Program-made: the position numbers and the translations under genes
IMG/VR virus record: IMGVR_UViG_3300005095_000072
Span: 54,426-118,425 of that record
Source: a virus
Direction: 5' to 3' (one strand)
DNA length: 64,000 nucleotides
Shown: positions 25,000-34,583 of the stretch, in pieces
How the letters are laid out: every line of letters starts with the position of its first letter
Numbering within the stretch: the stretch's first letter is position 1
The notes under the pieces: model-generated
Database searches by the model: none
Told to the model about the DNA's origin: nothing
What the model saw: the letters and a program-made list of their open reading frames with translations, nothing else

Positions 25000-25827
25000 A
25001 TGGGAGTTATGGATAGACTTATGAAACAAGATACAACTTCTATGAGAGTAGAAGATAAGATATCACTCAAACAAAGAGATTATGGAAGAGTTAGTGTCGC
25101 TAGAAATGAAATATTAGCTAAAGAACAAAATATGAAAACAACTGCAAGTCAAGAAGTAGTATATAAATCTCTATTTGATATTATGGATGATACTTTGTCT
25201 TTATTTGATAGTAGAGATAGACAGTCAATAAATGTATTGAGAGCTTTAAGTGCAAATATAGATGATGAACATAACATAACTTCTTTAGCTAGTTTATTTC
25301 AAAAGAAAAATGGATATAGCTTTGATGTTAAAAGTGAAATAGCAAAAAGAGGACTTTATAGTTCATTTTTAAATATGTTAGCAGATGGAAAGCTAGTTAC
25401 AAAAGAGATAAGAGATGTTATACCTAGTAGCATAAAGATAGCTATTGTTAAAAGAAAAGACTATAATAGCACTGATTTATTAAATAGAAATGGTGTTACT
25501 TTTTTAGGAACTTTACCTGCTGTAAAAGTAGATGATTTTTCAGAAGATAGCATAAATTACATAGGAGATAAGCTAAAGATTGTTAATGGTAAAAACCTAT
25601 GGAACTTTATGAACTCTCAAAGAAAAACATATTTAACAGAAACTAAAAAAGATATGATAGAGGATACACTTTTACAAAATGCAGATGCAAAGACATTAGC
25701 AGATATTGTATATAGAAAGTTCAGAAATGACATAGACAGTGGTCTTAACTTTCTAAGGAACCATAACATACCAACTCAAAAGATAAAAAAGGTATCTATG
25801 TTGCTAAAGGTATATCAAGATTATTAA
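25000..25827 (+). CDS. Hypothetical protein upstream of terminase
   Basis: A 275-residue, mostly helical product starting at ATG 25000 after AAGGGGTTATT. Charged N terminus (KQRDYGRVSVARNEI). Position two genes before the large terminase suggests a packaging or structural role, but nothing in the sequence proves it. Confidence 0.6.
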   Translation: MGVMDRLMKQDTTSMRVEDKISLKQRDYGRVSVARNEILAKEQNMKTTASQEVVYKSLFDIMDDTLSLFDSRDRQSINVLRALSANIDDEHNITSLASLFQKKNGYSFDVKSEIAKRGLYSSFLNMLADGKLVTKEIRDVIPSSIKIAIVKRKDYNSTDLLNRNGVTFLGTLPAVKVDDFSEDSINYIGDKLKIVNGKNLWNFMNSQRKTYLTETKKDMIEDTLLQNADAKTLADIVYRKFRNDIDSGLNFLRNHNIPTQKIKKVSMLLKVYQDY

Positions 25828-25834
25828 AAATGAA

Positions 25835-25860
25835 TACAACTATATGGGTAAGTAGTTGTA
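25835..25860 (+). other. Intergenic hairpin
   Basis: Perfect 8-bp inverted repeat TACAACTA (25835-25842) / TAGTTGTA (25853-25860) with a 10-base loop, between the helical protein and the gene before terminase. No T-tail, so an RNA-processing or stability element is more likely than a terminator. Confidence 0.4.
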
Positions 25861-25875
25861 ACAAAAGGAAATAAG

Positions 25876-26721
25876 ATGAGTGAAATAGAAGTAAAACTTA
25901 AAAGACTACGACCTATTAAAGGTGAATATATAAAAGATTATTTAGATAACTTAGATGTATATAAAAATTTATCAAGTAGTCATGAGTTCCAAAATCAAAC
26001 TAATGTAGGTCAAGGTGGAATAAATTTAGAAAGTATGCTTGAAACTGCAAAGAAACAACTATCTTTTGTATATGATAACCTAACTGATAATTCTAAGTCT
26101 TTTGGGGCTAAGATGGATAGTATATTATCTTTACAGATGTTAGCATTACAACCTATAATACAAAACCTTGATGAAACCTTATATGATGAGAGGAAAGCTC
26201 ATAGTGCCTCTCGTTTGAATGGTATGATAACTCATTTAAAAGATAGCTTAATACAAAAACAACAGTTTGAGTTAAAAGAAGAGATAGATTTATTGCACCC
26301 TAAAATACAAAAAGCTTTTAGTTTTTTAGTTGAGTCATTTATATATGTACTTACAGAGGTAGGGGTAGATGCTTCAACTAAAGCTATGATTGTTAATTCT
26401 CTATCTCTTAAAATAATGGGATTTGAAGAGGAAATGAATAATAGACTTAAAGGGCTATCATTCTCTATGCTTGATAATCTTGAAAATCCTATACTGGAGG
26501 GATTACCTAATATTAAACAGTTAGAGTTAATCAATCAACAAAAGAATACCGTAAAACCTATAGATAAAGATGATGACGAAGATATTGAAACTGTAGAAGA
26601 TATATCAAATAATATTAACCAACAAGAACAATATAAAAAAGTTAATTTAGATAATCTTAATATAGATGAAGATAAAAAGAAAGCTATATTAGAGAAGATA
26701 AAGCAAAGGAAAGGTGAGTAA
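25876..26721 (+). CDS. Hypothetical protein, small-terminase candidate by position
   Basis: A 281-residue helical protein with an acidic linker (DKDDDEDIETVED, about 231-243) and a short C-terminal helix rich in Lys (DEDKKKAILEKIKQRK). It overlaps the terminase start by one base. Small terminases are helical oligomers encoded just upstream of the large subunit, so this is a candidate. No DNA-binding HTH is evident. Confidence 0.55.
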   Translation: MSEIEVKLKRLRPIKGEYIKDYLDNLDVYKNLSSSHEFQNQTNVGQGGINLESMLETAKKQLSFVYDNLTDNSKSFGAKMDSILSLQMLALQPIIQNLDETLYDERKAHSASRLNGMITHLKDSLIQKQQFELKEEIDLLHPKIQKAFSFLVESFIYVLTEVGVDASTKAMIVNSLSLKIMGFEEEMNNRLKGLSFSMLDNLENPILEGLPNIKQLELINQQKNTVKPIDKDDDEDIETVEDISNNINQQEQYKKVNLDNLNIDEDKKKAILEKIKQRKGE

Positions 26722-28586
26722 TGGCTTTATCTGACTTTCTAAGAGATATAGTTAAGCAAGTCGAAAAGGAAGCTAGAGTTAAACCTATGACTATAATAGA
26801 GTTTGCAGAAGCTCCATCAGGGCTTAACTATACTCTTTATCCTGTGCAGAAATTTATATTTAAAGTATTTTATAAAATTCCTCTGTCTAGTGATATAAAT
26901 GAAAATAGAATTATAGTAAAAGACCAATTCAATGAAAAAACTTTATATGAGTTCGACGAGGTATCTTTTTTTAAATTTTTAGAAAGAGAAGGACGAATAA
27001 ACTTATCTTTCCAAGATTGGGAAGAGATGGAAGACACTATTGATGAAATTATTTTTGTTATAGGGAGAAGAGGGAGTAAAACTACTATGACTTCTATAAT
27101 CTCTGCATATACAGTTTATTTATTATTACTTATGGAAGACCCTCATAGCTATTTTGGTATAGTTCCTAACGAACCTATTGGTATTGCTTTATGTTCTAAT
27201 AGTTCTGAAGGGGCTGAAAGACAATTAAGAAACCTGATACAGCTTATTAATCCCTCTCGTTTCTTCCAACCTTATATTTATGGAACTAAAGGTGGGAAGT
27301 ACTGGTTAAGAACAGTTAAGTTTAAAGAAAAAGAAGAGCTAGGATTAACTACATCGCCGGGTGATATTCTTATTGAAGCCTACGCCGCTAGTCCATCTGT
27401 TAGAGGTGCTAGTAATATTGTTGTAGTAATGGATGAGTTCGGACACTTTAATGATGCAGATGTTACAAACAAGAAAAAACCACTAGACGAGAAGTTATAT
27501 GAAGCTTTAACCCCCTCTGTTGCAGGTTTCACAGACGATGATGGAGTAGCTTATGGTAAATCCTTTATAATGAGTTCTCCTAATGGTAAAAAAGGAGCTT
27601 TGTATAAGTTCTATAAGAACTCTTTCAATGATAAAACATATTTAGCACTAAATATGCCTAGTAACTGGGTTAATTATAAAATATCTTCTAAGAGATTGAG
27701 AAATGCTTATAATAAATCTGAGTTATCATTTAGACAAGAATACTTAGGAGAATTTGTTGATTCTGCAGGAGGTTGGATAAGCAATAAAGATAAAATAAAA
27801 GCTATGATTAATATGAATATGGTCAATACTTTAAGAAATGGTGTAAGAGGTAAGAAGTACTTCTTAGGTATTGACCTTGCTATGAGTGGGGATGGTTTCT
27901 CTCTCTGTGTAGCTCATAAGGAAGCTAGAAGGGTTAATCATAAAACAGAAGATGAAAAACTTGAAATATTATTGAATGAAAAGAATATAATTGTAATTGA
28001 TTATATTGAATACCATTTACCTGAAGAGGGAGAGGTTTTAGACTATGAGTTCATAATACAACGAATAAAAAATGTTTATAGGTATTTTAATATAAGTAGA
28101 GGGTATTATGACCAATGGGCAGGTCAAGTATTTACTCAATTATTTGCTAAACATAAAGTACCTAGATTAGAGATGATACCATCTACTCAAAAACTAAATA
28201 GTGAAGTAGCTAAATTGTTTAGACAGTTAATTATGGAAGGTCGTTTAATGTGTCCTAGTGATGTAGATTATTTTATTGATGAGATTTCTAACTTACAAGA
28301 AACAGTATCAAGGAATAATTATGTTAAAGTAGAAGCTAACTCAGGAGAACACGATGATGTTTTTGATGCAGTTAGTAGAGCTGTTTATATGGCTTATAGG
28401 TTAGGAGAGTATGAACCTTATATCCCTAATAGTGCTAAGAATAACAAAGTTTTAGAAGAGAAGATTAAGCAACAAATAAAAGACAATGCAAGTAAAGTTA
28501 AGAAAAATTTTGGTGGTATGGAGCTACCTAGTAGTATAAAGATAAAAAGGAAAGCACCTTCTTATTTAATAAATAAAAGAAGATAA
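26721..28586 (+). CDS. terL: Terminase large subunit
   Basis: The 621-residue protein has the packaging ATPase Walker A GRRGSKTT (115-122), Walker B VVVMDEF with D238-E239, coupling motif SSPNGKKG, and a C-terminal RNase H-like nuclease with D385 in GIDLA and H544-D545-D546 in GEHDDVFDAV. It cuts concatemeric DNA and drives it into proheads through the portal. The length is normal for myovirus terminases. No intein or intron interrupts it. Confidence 0.93.
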   Translation: MALSDFLRDIVKQVEKEARVKPMTIIEFAEAPSGLNYTLYPVQKFIFKVFYKIPLSSDINENRIIVKDQFNEKTLYEFDEVSFFKFLEREGRINLSFQDWEEMEDTIDEIIFVIGRRGSKTTMTSIISAYTVYLLLLMEDPHSYFGIVPNEPIGIALCSNSSEGAERQLRNLIQLINPSRFFQPYIYGTKGGKYWLRTVKFKEKEELGLTTSPGDILIEAYAASPSVRGASNIVVVMDEFGHFNDADVTNKKKPLDEKLYEALTPSVAGFTDDDGVAYGKSFIMSSPNGKKGALYKFYKNSFNDKTYLALNMPSNWVNYKISSKRLRNAYNKSELSFRQEYLGEFVDSAGGWISNKDKIKAMINMNMVNTLRNGVRGKKYFLGIDLAMSGDGFSLCVAHKEARRVNHKTEDEKLEILLNEKNIIVIDYIEYHLPEEGEVLDYEFIIQRIKNVYRYFNISRGYYDQWAGQVFTQLFAKHKVPRLEMIPSTQKLNSEVAKLFRQLIMEGRLMCPSDVDYFIDEISNLQETVSRNNYVKVEANSGEHDDVFDAVSRAVYMAYRLGEYEPYIPNSAKNNKVLEEKIKQQIKDNASKVKKNFGGMELPSSIKIKRKAPSYLINKRR

Positions 28587-28597
28587 AAGGCTAAAAT

Positions 28598-30478
28598 ATG
28601 GTAAAAATTGGTAACAGTTTAACAGAGTCAGAACAAATAAAATTAAAAGCAAGAGCATCTGCAGGGGATGTTAAATCTATTAATGTCTTAAAGATAAACT
28701 CTGCAAAAAGAAATTTATCTACTACAAGTTCATTAAGCTTTGGTAGTGGAAATTTAACTTCATTAAGACAGGCTGTTGATAAAATGAGTTTAGAGGATAA
28801 TTATATTTATATAAGAGCTGAGTTATTAATGGAGTTAGTTATTTCAGGTGGGCTAACTATCTCAAGATTAACTTTAGAACAAAAGATTATTATATTTGCT
28901 TGGCTGTATAAGTATGATAAAAAGATAGGTAGAATCATAGATATATTTGTTAATTTACCTTTAAGCACTTTGAGATTACAAAAACCAACTCAAACTAAAA
29001 ATGATATACTTCAAGATTATGTGTATGCTTATTTTGAAAGATTTTGGAATAAAGTATCTTTTAAGAAAAAACTAAAAAAAGTATTTTTATACACTAAGTT
29101 ATTTGGGGTGGGGGCTTTACTGTTAAGCGATGATTATAATGAAAAGTCAGATACAGTTATAGACTTTACTAATTTAAAAACTCTTATTCAAGATGAGATA
29201 ACAGAAGAAGAATGGGAAGAGATAGACAAGATAACAAAGGAATATAATAACAACCCTGATAAAGTTTCATTAGAAGATAAAAATAAAGTTATATCTAAAC
29301 TTGTTAGAGGTGTTAATAATCAATATAAAGGGGTGGAGTTCGCTAAAGTTGTAAATCCTTTTGAAGTTATTAAAAGAAAATCAAATAAAGATATTGATTA
29401 TCATATATACAATATAAGTGAAGATACTCATATTAAAAAGTTCTTAGAAAGTGAGATGGGGGTTAAACTTAAAAGAAACCCTGATGATATAGTAAATATG
29501 TTAAAAAAGATAAACTATTCTGAAAGTTATATAAAATTATTTCTTAATAGCAATGGTATGGATGGAGTACAAGTTGATTCTAACCCTTATTATTCTTCTT
29601 GTTATATAGTATCTATGGAAGAAGAAGGACTATCTAACTTGGATAATTCTAACTTTAATAGAGTATTACAAAGTGCTATTGATTTAAAGATGGTTAGAGA
29701 TAGAGAAAGAATGAAATCAAATGAAGCTTATAAAGTTATAAGGCTTGTTACTATCCCTGAGGGAGAACTCACACCTGACCAAGTAGCTGAGTTTGAAGCT
29801 AAAGTATTAGACGCCGCTGAATCACCTGAAGGTAGTGTTATTACAACTAACTATAATGTTAATTGGCAAGAGTTTCGTTTGGATGCTAGAGAACAGATAG
29901 ATTTACAAGGAGTAGAACTTAAAGCAGAACAAGATATAAATTCAACTTTTGGTATAGCAGATGTACTCGTTGGAGGAGAAGATAGTTATGCTAATTCTTT
30001 TATGAAAACTGAAATGATGGTAAATGAGTTCAATGCTAGTAGAATGGAACTAAAAGAATTTGTAGAAGAGAAGATATTTAAACCTATAGCTATTAAGGCA
30101 GGATTTGTTGTTAAAGATGAATGGGGAGAACCTAAACCTGTTTATCCTAGCTTGAAGTTCGACAGAATATCTATTGCCAGAGGTTCAGAAGATTTTGCAC
30201 TATTACAAGAACTAGCTAGTGCAGGTAAGTTGCCTTGGGAGACAATTATAAATGCTCTCAATTTTGATTATGAGGAAGTACAAACTAAGTTGAGAAATGA
30301 AAAAATGAGTATTTTAAATGATAACATAGGTGCTGTAATAGATAACTCTGCTGGAGGTTTAGCTGAACAATTATCTTCTAACCCTGAGTTTTTAGAGAAG
30401 ATAGCAGATATATTACAGTTAAAGATAGATATAAATAAAGAACCAAACACAGATGAAGAATCACAGGGAGATGAATAA
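28598..30478 (+). CDS. Portal protein
   Basis: The 626-residue protein follows terL and has portal features: a basic N terminus, an alpha/beta wing, and a stem/clip region with MVRDRERMKSNEAYKVIRLVTIPEGELTPDQ, then QDINSTFGIADVLVGGEDSYANSFMKTEMMVNEFNASR as in gp20-like portals. It forms the dodecameric DNA channel. ATG 28598 after AAAAGGCTAAAAT; the stop overlaps the next start by one base. Confidence 0.85.
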   Translation: MVKIGNSLTESEQIKLKARASAGDVKSINVLKINSAKRNLSTTSSLSFGSGNLTSLRQAVDKMSLEDNYIYIRAELLMELVISGGLTISRLTLEQKIIIFAWLYKYDKKIGRIIDIFVNLPLSTLRLQKPTQTKNDILQDYVYAYFERFWNKVSFKKKLKKVFLYTKLFGVGALLLSDDYNEKSDTVIDFTNLKTLIQDEITEEEWEEIDKITKEYNNNPDKVSLEDKNKVISKLVRGVNNQYKGVEFAKVVNPFEVIKRKSNKDIDYHIYNISEDTHIKKFLESEMGVKLKRNPDDIVNMLKKINYSESYIKLFLNSNGMDGVQVDSNPYYSSCYIVSMEEEGLSNLDNSNFNRVLQSAIDLKMVRDRERMKSNEAYKVIRLVTIPEGELTPDQVAEFEAKVLDAAESPEGSVITTNYNVNWQEFRLDAREQIDLQGVELKAEQDINSTFGIADVLVGGEDSYANSFMKTEMMVNEFNASRMELKEFVEEKIFKPIAIKAGFVVKDEWGEPKPVYPSLKFDRISIARGSEDFALLQELASAGKLPWETIINALNFDYEEVQTKLRNEKMSILNDNIGAVIDNSAGGLAEQLSSNPEFLEKIADILQLKIDINKEPNTDEESQGDE

Positions 30479-31749
30479 TGGTAAAAGTTAAAAGAAGATT
30501 AAAAAGATTTAATACAAGTGCTTTAGATAAAATCATAGATTTACATGAAAAAACAGCAAGAGAGATATTTGATATACCTAATCTTAAGAAAATATCTAAA
30601 GGTGGCTCAGATAGACAAGTCTTTGATTTGGGTGGAAATAAAGTCTTAAAGGTAGCTAAGACGGCAAGAGGTTTAGCTCAAAATGAAGCTGAGTGGGATT
30701 TTAATTTAGCAGGAGGTATTTTACCACAGGTATTCTATAAAGGAAAGAACTTCTTAATAGTGGAGAAAGTTTATTTTGATAAGAAAAGACCTTTAATAAA
30801 TGCTCTCTGTAAATATTTGAAAAACCAAGATACATATACTCCAAGTGCTTATGAAAGAAAATATAATATGGATAGAGCTTTAGAAAATGCAGAAGAACAA
30901 TTTAAAATACCTTATTTAACTAATTTAAGAGATTATGATTATCTTATCGGAGATTTAACAGCACCTAGAAATTGGGGAGTTACAGGTAGAGGAAGAGTTG
31001 TACTTGCTGATGGAGGAACTGTTAGTTCTGATAGTATAATGAGTCCTCCTCAATGGGTTAAAGGAGAGTGGGAGGAAGTTAAACAAAAGAATAGAGAACT
31101 AAAAAAGTTATACGGAGATACAGATAAAATTATAGCTAGTAGTTTAGTAACTAAAGCAAAGATTGAAAAAGAGTTCCTAGAGAAGAACAAAGATTTACCT
31201 GAAACTGTTGTATATCAAACCCCACCTATAAAAGGTGGAAAGAAATTTCTATCTGTTATAAGAAGAGGGGATAAACCTAGTAATTATTACTATTATTCTC
31301 AAAGAGTAGGAAAAGATAGCATAAGATTTTTGTTATATGATGCAAATAAAAAAGATAAACCTTTTGGAGTTTTAGAACAGTTTGAAGCTAGTCAAAACAG
31401 AACTACAGTTGGAGCTTTTAGTGGCTCAATGGATAAACCTAATTTAACTCCAAAAGAGATATGTAGAGAAGAAGTCAATGAAGAGAGTGAATACACTGTA
31501 ACAAAAGCTGAGATGAACGATAGGATATTTCATCTTAAAAATATGAGAGTAGGGAGTCAAACAAATGAAGTAGCATATCTTTATATTGTAAATGTTACAG
31601 GCTTAAAAACAACTCCTAAAAAACCTGAGAATGAGTGGGAGGAGAACACAGATACTCACTGGCTATCTTTAGAAGAGATAAAAGATTATTGTAATTGGGA
31701 AGCTTTTATTATAGCAGACAGAGCTAAAGCAATATTTAAGGAATTATAA
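30478..31749 (+). CDS. Kinase-like domain fused to Nudix-like domain (candidate injected effector)
   Basis: The 423-residue protein has an N-terminal kinase-like lobe: glycine-rich GGSDRQVFDLGG (42-53), Lys58 in VLKVAK, then NWGVTGRGRVVLADGG (about 164-179), like the 'NWG...D.G' catalytic region of phage polyvalent-type kinases. From about 310, GAFSGSMDKPNLTPKEICREE followed by VNEES resembles a Nudix box, with the final Gly replaced, and ends with the Nudix-typical WLSLEEI. The gene is directly after the portal, in a set of enzyme-like genes. Substrate unknown; it may act on host proteins and nucleotides after ejection. Confidence 0.6.
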   Translation: MVKVKRRLKRFNTSALDKIIDLHEKTAREIFDIPNLKKISKGGSDRQVFDLGGNKVLKVAKTARGLAQNEAEWDFNLAGGILPQVFYKGKNFLIVEKVYFDKKRPLINALCKYLKNQDTYTPSAYERKYNMDRALENAEEQFKIPYLTNLRDYDYLIGDLTAPRNWGVTGRGRVVLADGGTVSSDSIMSPPQWVKGEWEEVKQKNRELKKLYGDTDKIIASSLVTKAKIEKEFLEKNKDLPETVVYQTPPIKGGKKFLSVIRRGDKPSNYYYYSQRVGKDSIRFLLYDANKKDKPFGVLEQFEASQNRTTVGAFSGSMDKPNLTPKEICREEVNEESEYTVTKAEMNDRIFHLKNMRVGSQTNEVAYLYIVNVTGLKTTPKKPENEWEENTDTHWLSLEEIKDYCNWEAFIIADRAKAIFKEL

Positions 31750-31752
31750 AAA

Positions 31753-32139
31753 ATGAAGATTATAGCTTTTGAGATTAAAACATCAACTTTAGAAAAAATG
31801 TTAAAAAAGTATCTTAAAAGCATTTTTGAGAAAGATATTGAATATAAGATAAGTATCTATAAAGATGAAAAAACTAAAGAACCTTATATCTATATAAATG
31901 AAATTTATGTTTATCCTGATAAAAGAGGTCAAGGTTTAGGAACTAGATTCCTCAAAGAGGTTATTAAGTTCGCAGATATTCATAAGTTAAATATAGCTTT
32001 GTTATCAACTTTAATAAACAATAAAAAACAGAATAGCTTTTATTATAGACAAGGTTTTGTTAGATTAAAATGTAAAAATTGTAAATACAATATGAGAAGA
32101 TATTATAAAAGGAAGAACAATGAAGATAATAGCATATAA
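31753..32139 (+). CDS. GNAT acetyltransferase with MKIIA leader
   Basis: The 128-residue protein has GNAT motif A: INEIYVYPDKRGQGLGTRFL, with R58-G-Q-G-L-G63 forming the acetyl-CoA pyrophosphate loop, and a C-terminal YYRQGF (motif B). Cys108 and Cys111 follow in a basic tail. Target unknown. It begins MKIIAFEIKTS, the leader shared with several genes here. It ends inside the next gene's start. Confidence 0.78.
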   Translation: MKIIAFEIKTSTLEKMLKKYLKSIFEKDIEYKISIYKDEKTKEPYIYINEIYVYPDKRGQGLGTRFLKEVIKFADIHKLNIALLSTLINNKKQNSFYYRQGFVRLKCKNCKYNMRRYYKRKNNEDNSI

Positions 32140-33553
32140 CAGTAATCCCAAGAACTTTAGAAGATACCATCAAAGTAAAGGACTGTTTAATAAAAGGTCT
32201 ATGAGAATAGCTAAGAGAAATCAAAAGACACATAAAAAATCAGCTTTAAAAAGATTTTGTGGAGATAAAATAGACACTAATTGTATTACTAGAGCTTTGA
32301 GAAGTAATAAAAAAGAACTTAGAAAGTCTGCTAATTTTGCCTTAACTTTAAAAAAGATAGCTAGTCGTAGAAAGGGTATAAGAAATAAATTTGATATAGC
32401 AACTAGAAAGAAAAACGATGCTATTTATAATAGAAAACATAAAACTGAACTACAAAAGGTTAATAGAGCTAGATTACAAAGTAAAGCTAGTTCAAAGATA
32501 AACTTCGATAAGATACAAAATTACTTCACAAATGATATTTTAGAAACAGTAGCACCTAAAGAAAACAATTCTAACCTTTGGTTAGGTGGAAGTTTTATAG
32601 GAAGACCTTTAGAGTATTTACCTTATGTTTATAGAGGTATTTCAAATGAAGAGTGGAACAATATTCAAAAGAAAAAATATATCAAAAGTGATGGAAGATT
32701 AAATTTATCAAATGAAAAAGGACTGACTGTTTATAGTATCAATCCCAACACTGCTTTAAATTATGCTAATGATTTTATTCCTGATAGTAAAAAAGAGTTG
32801 AAACCTACAAAAGATAAGCCTAATTACATAGTTCAAGTAGATATTAGAGATATAAAAGATAAATTTTTTATAGATAAAGCTGATGGTTATGTTAAGACTA
32901 AAAGTAAAGTACCTATAAAATATATAACTAGAGTGTGGGAGGTATATCCTAATAACAAAACTAAGTTAATTTTCAAAAGAAGCAATTTAGACGAAACTTT
33001 TAACTCTAAGGCTAGTAACAAAACTATTGTTTATCATGGAAGTAATGCTAATATATCTAAGCTAGAACCTAAATATATGATGTTAGACCATGCAAACTCA
33101 CAAGAGGGTGTAGGTATTTATTTTACAACTGAAATATCAACTGCTAAAAGATATGGTAAAAACATTTACACAACAGAAGTAGAACATACAAATTTTATAT
33201 CTTCAAGAACTAAAGTATCTGCTTTAGGTAAGCAAAAAGTAATTAAATTGTTAAAAGAGTTAGGAAAGTTAGACCGTGAGAGTGCTTTTTATCTTGTGAC
33301 TGATTATGGTGTTTATATTACTGAACCTGAAGAGTATGAAGATTATATGATGGAAGATGTTTATAACAGTATGAGAACAGAGCAAATAAGAAATTTTCAA
33401 ATAGAACTATCTGAGAGATTTAGTGTAGTAGATTTTGTTAATGTATGGAATAAAGTATTGCCTAAAGTTCATGGAACTTATATTTTACAAAAAGGTAACG
33501 AGATTTGGTATTCCATTATAAACACAAAATACAAAATTAAAAGAGTTAATTAA
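32120..33553 (+). CDS. Protein with tandem ADP-ribosyltransferase-like domains
   Basis: The 477-residue protein begins MKIIAYNSNP, then a very basic helical region to about 130. Two ART-like units follow: Y171-R-G173 with LTVYSINPNTALNYAN (about 203-218), and Y305-H-G-S308 with GVGIYFTT (330-337) and AKRYGKNIYT. These match the 'H/YxG ... S/Y..a..A..Y' pattern of NAD-dependent ADP-ribosyltransferases; the catalytic Glu is not certain for either. Both are preceded by SKAS-type linkers (LQSKASSK, FNSKASNK). T4 Alt is a packaged ART, making injection plausible. Confidence 0.65.
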   Translation: MKIIAYNSNPKNFRRYHQSKGLFNKRSMRIAKRNQKTHKKSALKRFCGDKIDTNCITRALRSNKKELRKSANFALTLKKIASRRKGIRNKFDIATRKKNDAIYNRKHKTELQKVNRARLQSKASSKINFDKIQNYFTNDILETVAPKENNSNLWLGGSFIGRPLEYLPYVYRGISNEEWNNIQKKKYIKSDGRLNLSNEKGLTVYSINPNTALNYANDFIPDSKKELKPTKDKPNYIVQVDIRDIKDKFFIDKADGYVKTKSKVPIKYITRVWEVYPNNKTKLIFKRSNLDETFNSKASNKTIVYHGSNANISKLEPKYMMLDHANSQEGVGIYFTTEISTAKRYGKNIYTTEVEHTNFISSRTKVSALGKQKVIKLLKELGKLDRESAFYLVTDYGVYITEPEEYEDYMMEDVYNSMRTEQIRNFQIELSERFSVVDFVNVWNKVLPKVHGTYILQKGNEIWYSIINTKYKIKRVN

Positions 33554-33554
33554 T

Positions 33555-34184
33555 ATGTTTGATTTAGAGAAAGCAGTAGAAGATTTTAAAACAAAAGGTG
33601 CAAAGTATTTTATTAGTACTTATGAGAAAGATTTTGAGAGATTGTTAAATCAAGCTCCTAAAGGAAAGCTAAGAAGCTATTTAAAGTCTAATTTTGGAGT
33701 ATATGCTCTTTCAAAGCTTAGGAATATATTATCATTAAATAAAAAAGATTTTCTTTATAATCCTATTTTTAGGCTTGTATTAGATGAATTTTATTTGCTT
33801 GATAAATATAGTCAAAAAGATTTAGATAAAGAGAAGATTATTTTAGATAGAACTCTTTCTAAATATCTTACAGATATGGGATACACTTATTCTATGGAAA
33901 TATTGAATGGTGATAAAGTTCTTAATATAAACTCAATATATGTAGATAAAGATAAAAGAGGTCAAGGTATAGGAACTAAATTTTTAGAAGATTTGATTAG
34001 ATTTGCAGATAAATATAATTATATTTTAACATTAACACCTAGTTCAGATTTTGGAAGTGATGTTAATAAACTTAAAAAATTTTATTTTAAATTTAAGTTT
34101 CAATCAAATAAAGGTAGTAAAGCAATAAATCAATTAAGAAACTCTATGTTTAGACTACCTAAGAATTATAAAAAGGATAGATAA
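33555..34184 (+). CDS. GNAT acetyltransferase with N-terminal extension
   Basis: The 209-residue protein has a helical basic N-terminal part (1-95) and a C-terminal GNAT domain with INSIYVDKDKRGQGIGTKFL (127-144; R135-G-Q-G-I-G140). The motif is close to that of the GNAT at 31753, suggesting duplication and divergence. It lacks the MKIIA leader. Target unknown. Confidence 0.75.
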   Translation: MFDLEKAVEDFKTKGAKYFISTYEKDFERLLNQAPKGKLRSYLKSNFGVYALSKLRNILSLNKKDFLYNPIFRLVLDEFYLLDKYSQKDLDKEKIILDRTLSKYLTDMGYTYSMEILNGDKVLNINSIYVDKDKRGQGIGTKFLEDLIRFADKYNYILTLTPSSDFGSDVNKLKKFYFKFKFQSNKGSKAINQLRNSMFRLPKNYKKDR

Positions 34185-34579
34185 TGAGAATAATATCAAT
34201 GGATGTTAAAGCAGATTATAGTAAGATGACACCTAACAACACTAAAATAGTTATACCTTATATAAAAGTTAAATTGATTAAAAATTCAAAAGATAAAAAA
34301 GACTTTGAAACTTTTTTAAAATACTTTATAGATAAAGGTTATTATATAGTTATAAACAACGGTAGCTATGAAATTTCTCAAAAAGAACTTAGAGATTTAA
34401 AAATAAAACCTAGTTTATTAAAGAAGATACACACTTATGACTCTCCTAAATATAATCCTTATGTAGTGAGAGATTACAGTTCTTTTCCTGTCGAAGATTG
34501 GTTACAGCAAATAAAAGCCTTTGAATACATTAATAATGAAACAGATGAAGGAACTGGATTTTATGGTGATTGGAGCTAA
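34184..34579 (+). CDS. Hypothetical protein with MRIIS leader
   Basis: A 131-residue product starting MRIISMDVKA, a variant of the local leader, behind AAAAAGGATAGATA. The rest is alpha/beta and unassigned (VIPYIKVKLIKNSKDKKDFETF). It is one of the head-cluster accessory genes by position and leader. Confidence 0.6.
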   Translation: MRIISMDVKADYSKMTPNNTKIVIPYIKVKLIKNSKDKKDFETFLKYFIDKGYYIVINNGSYEISQKELRDLKIKPSLLKKIHTYDSPKYNPYVVRDYSSFPVEDWLQQIKAFEYINNETDEGTGFYGDWS

Positions 34580-34583
34580 AAGT

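Noticed and set aside
34521-34583. Longer start for the HAD protein
   Set aside because: It overlaps the upstream gene, lacks a ribosome binding site, and would hide the MKIIA leader shared by neighbours.
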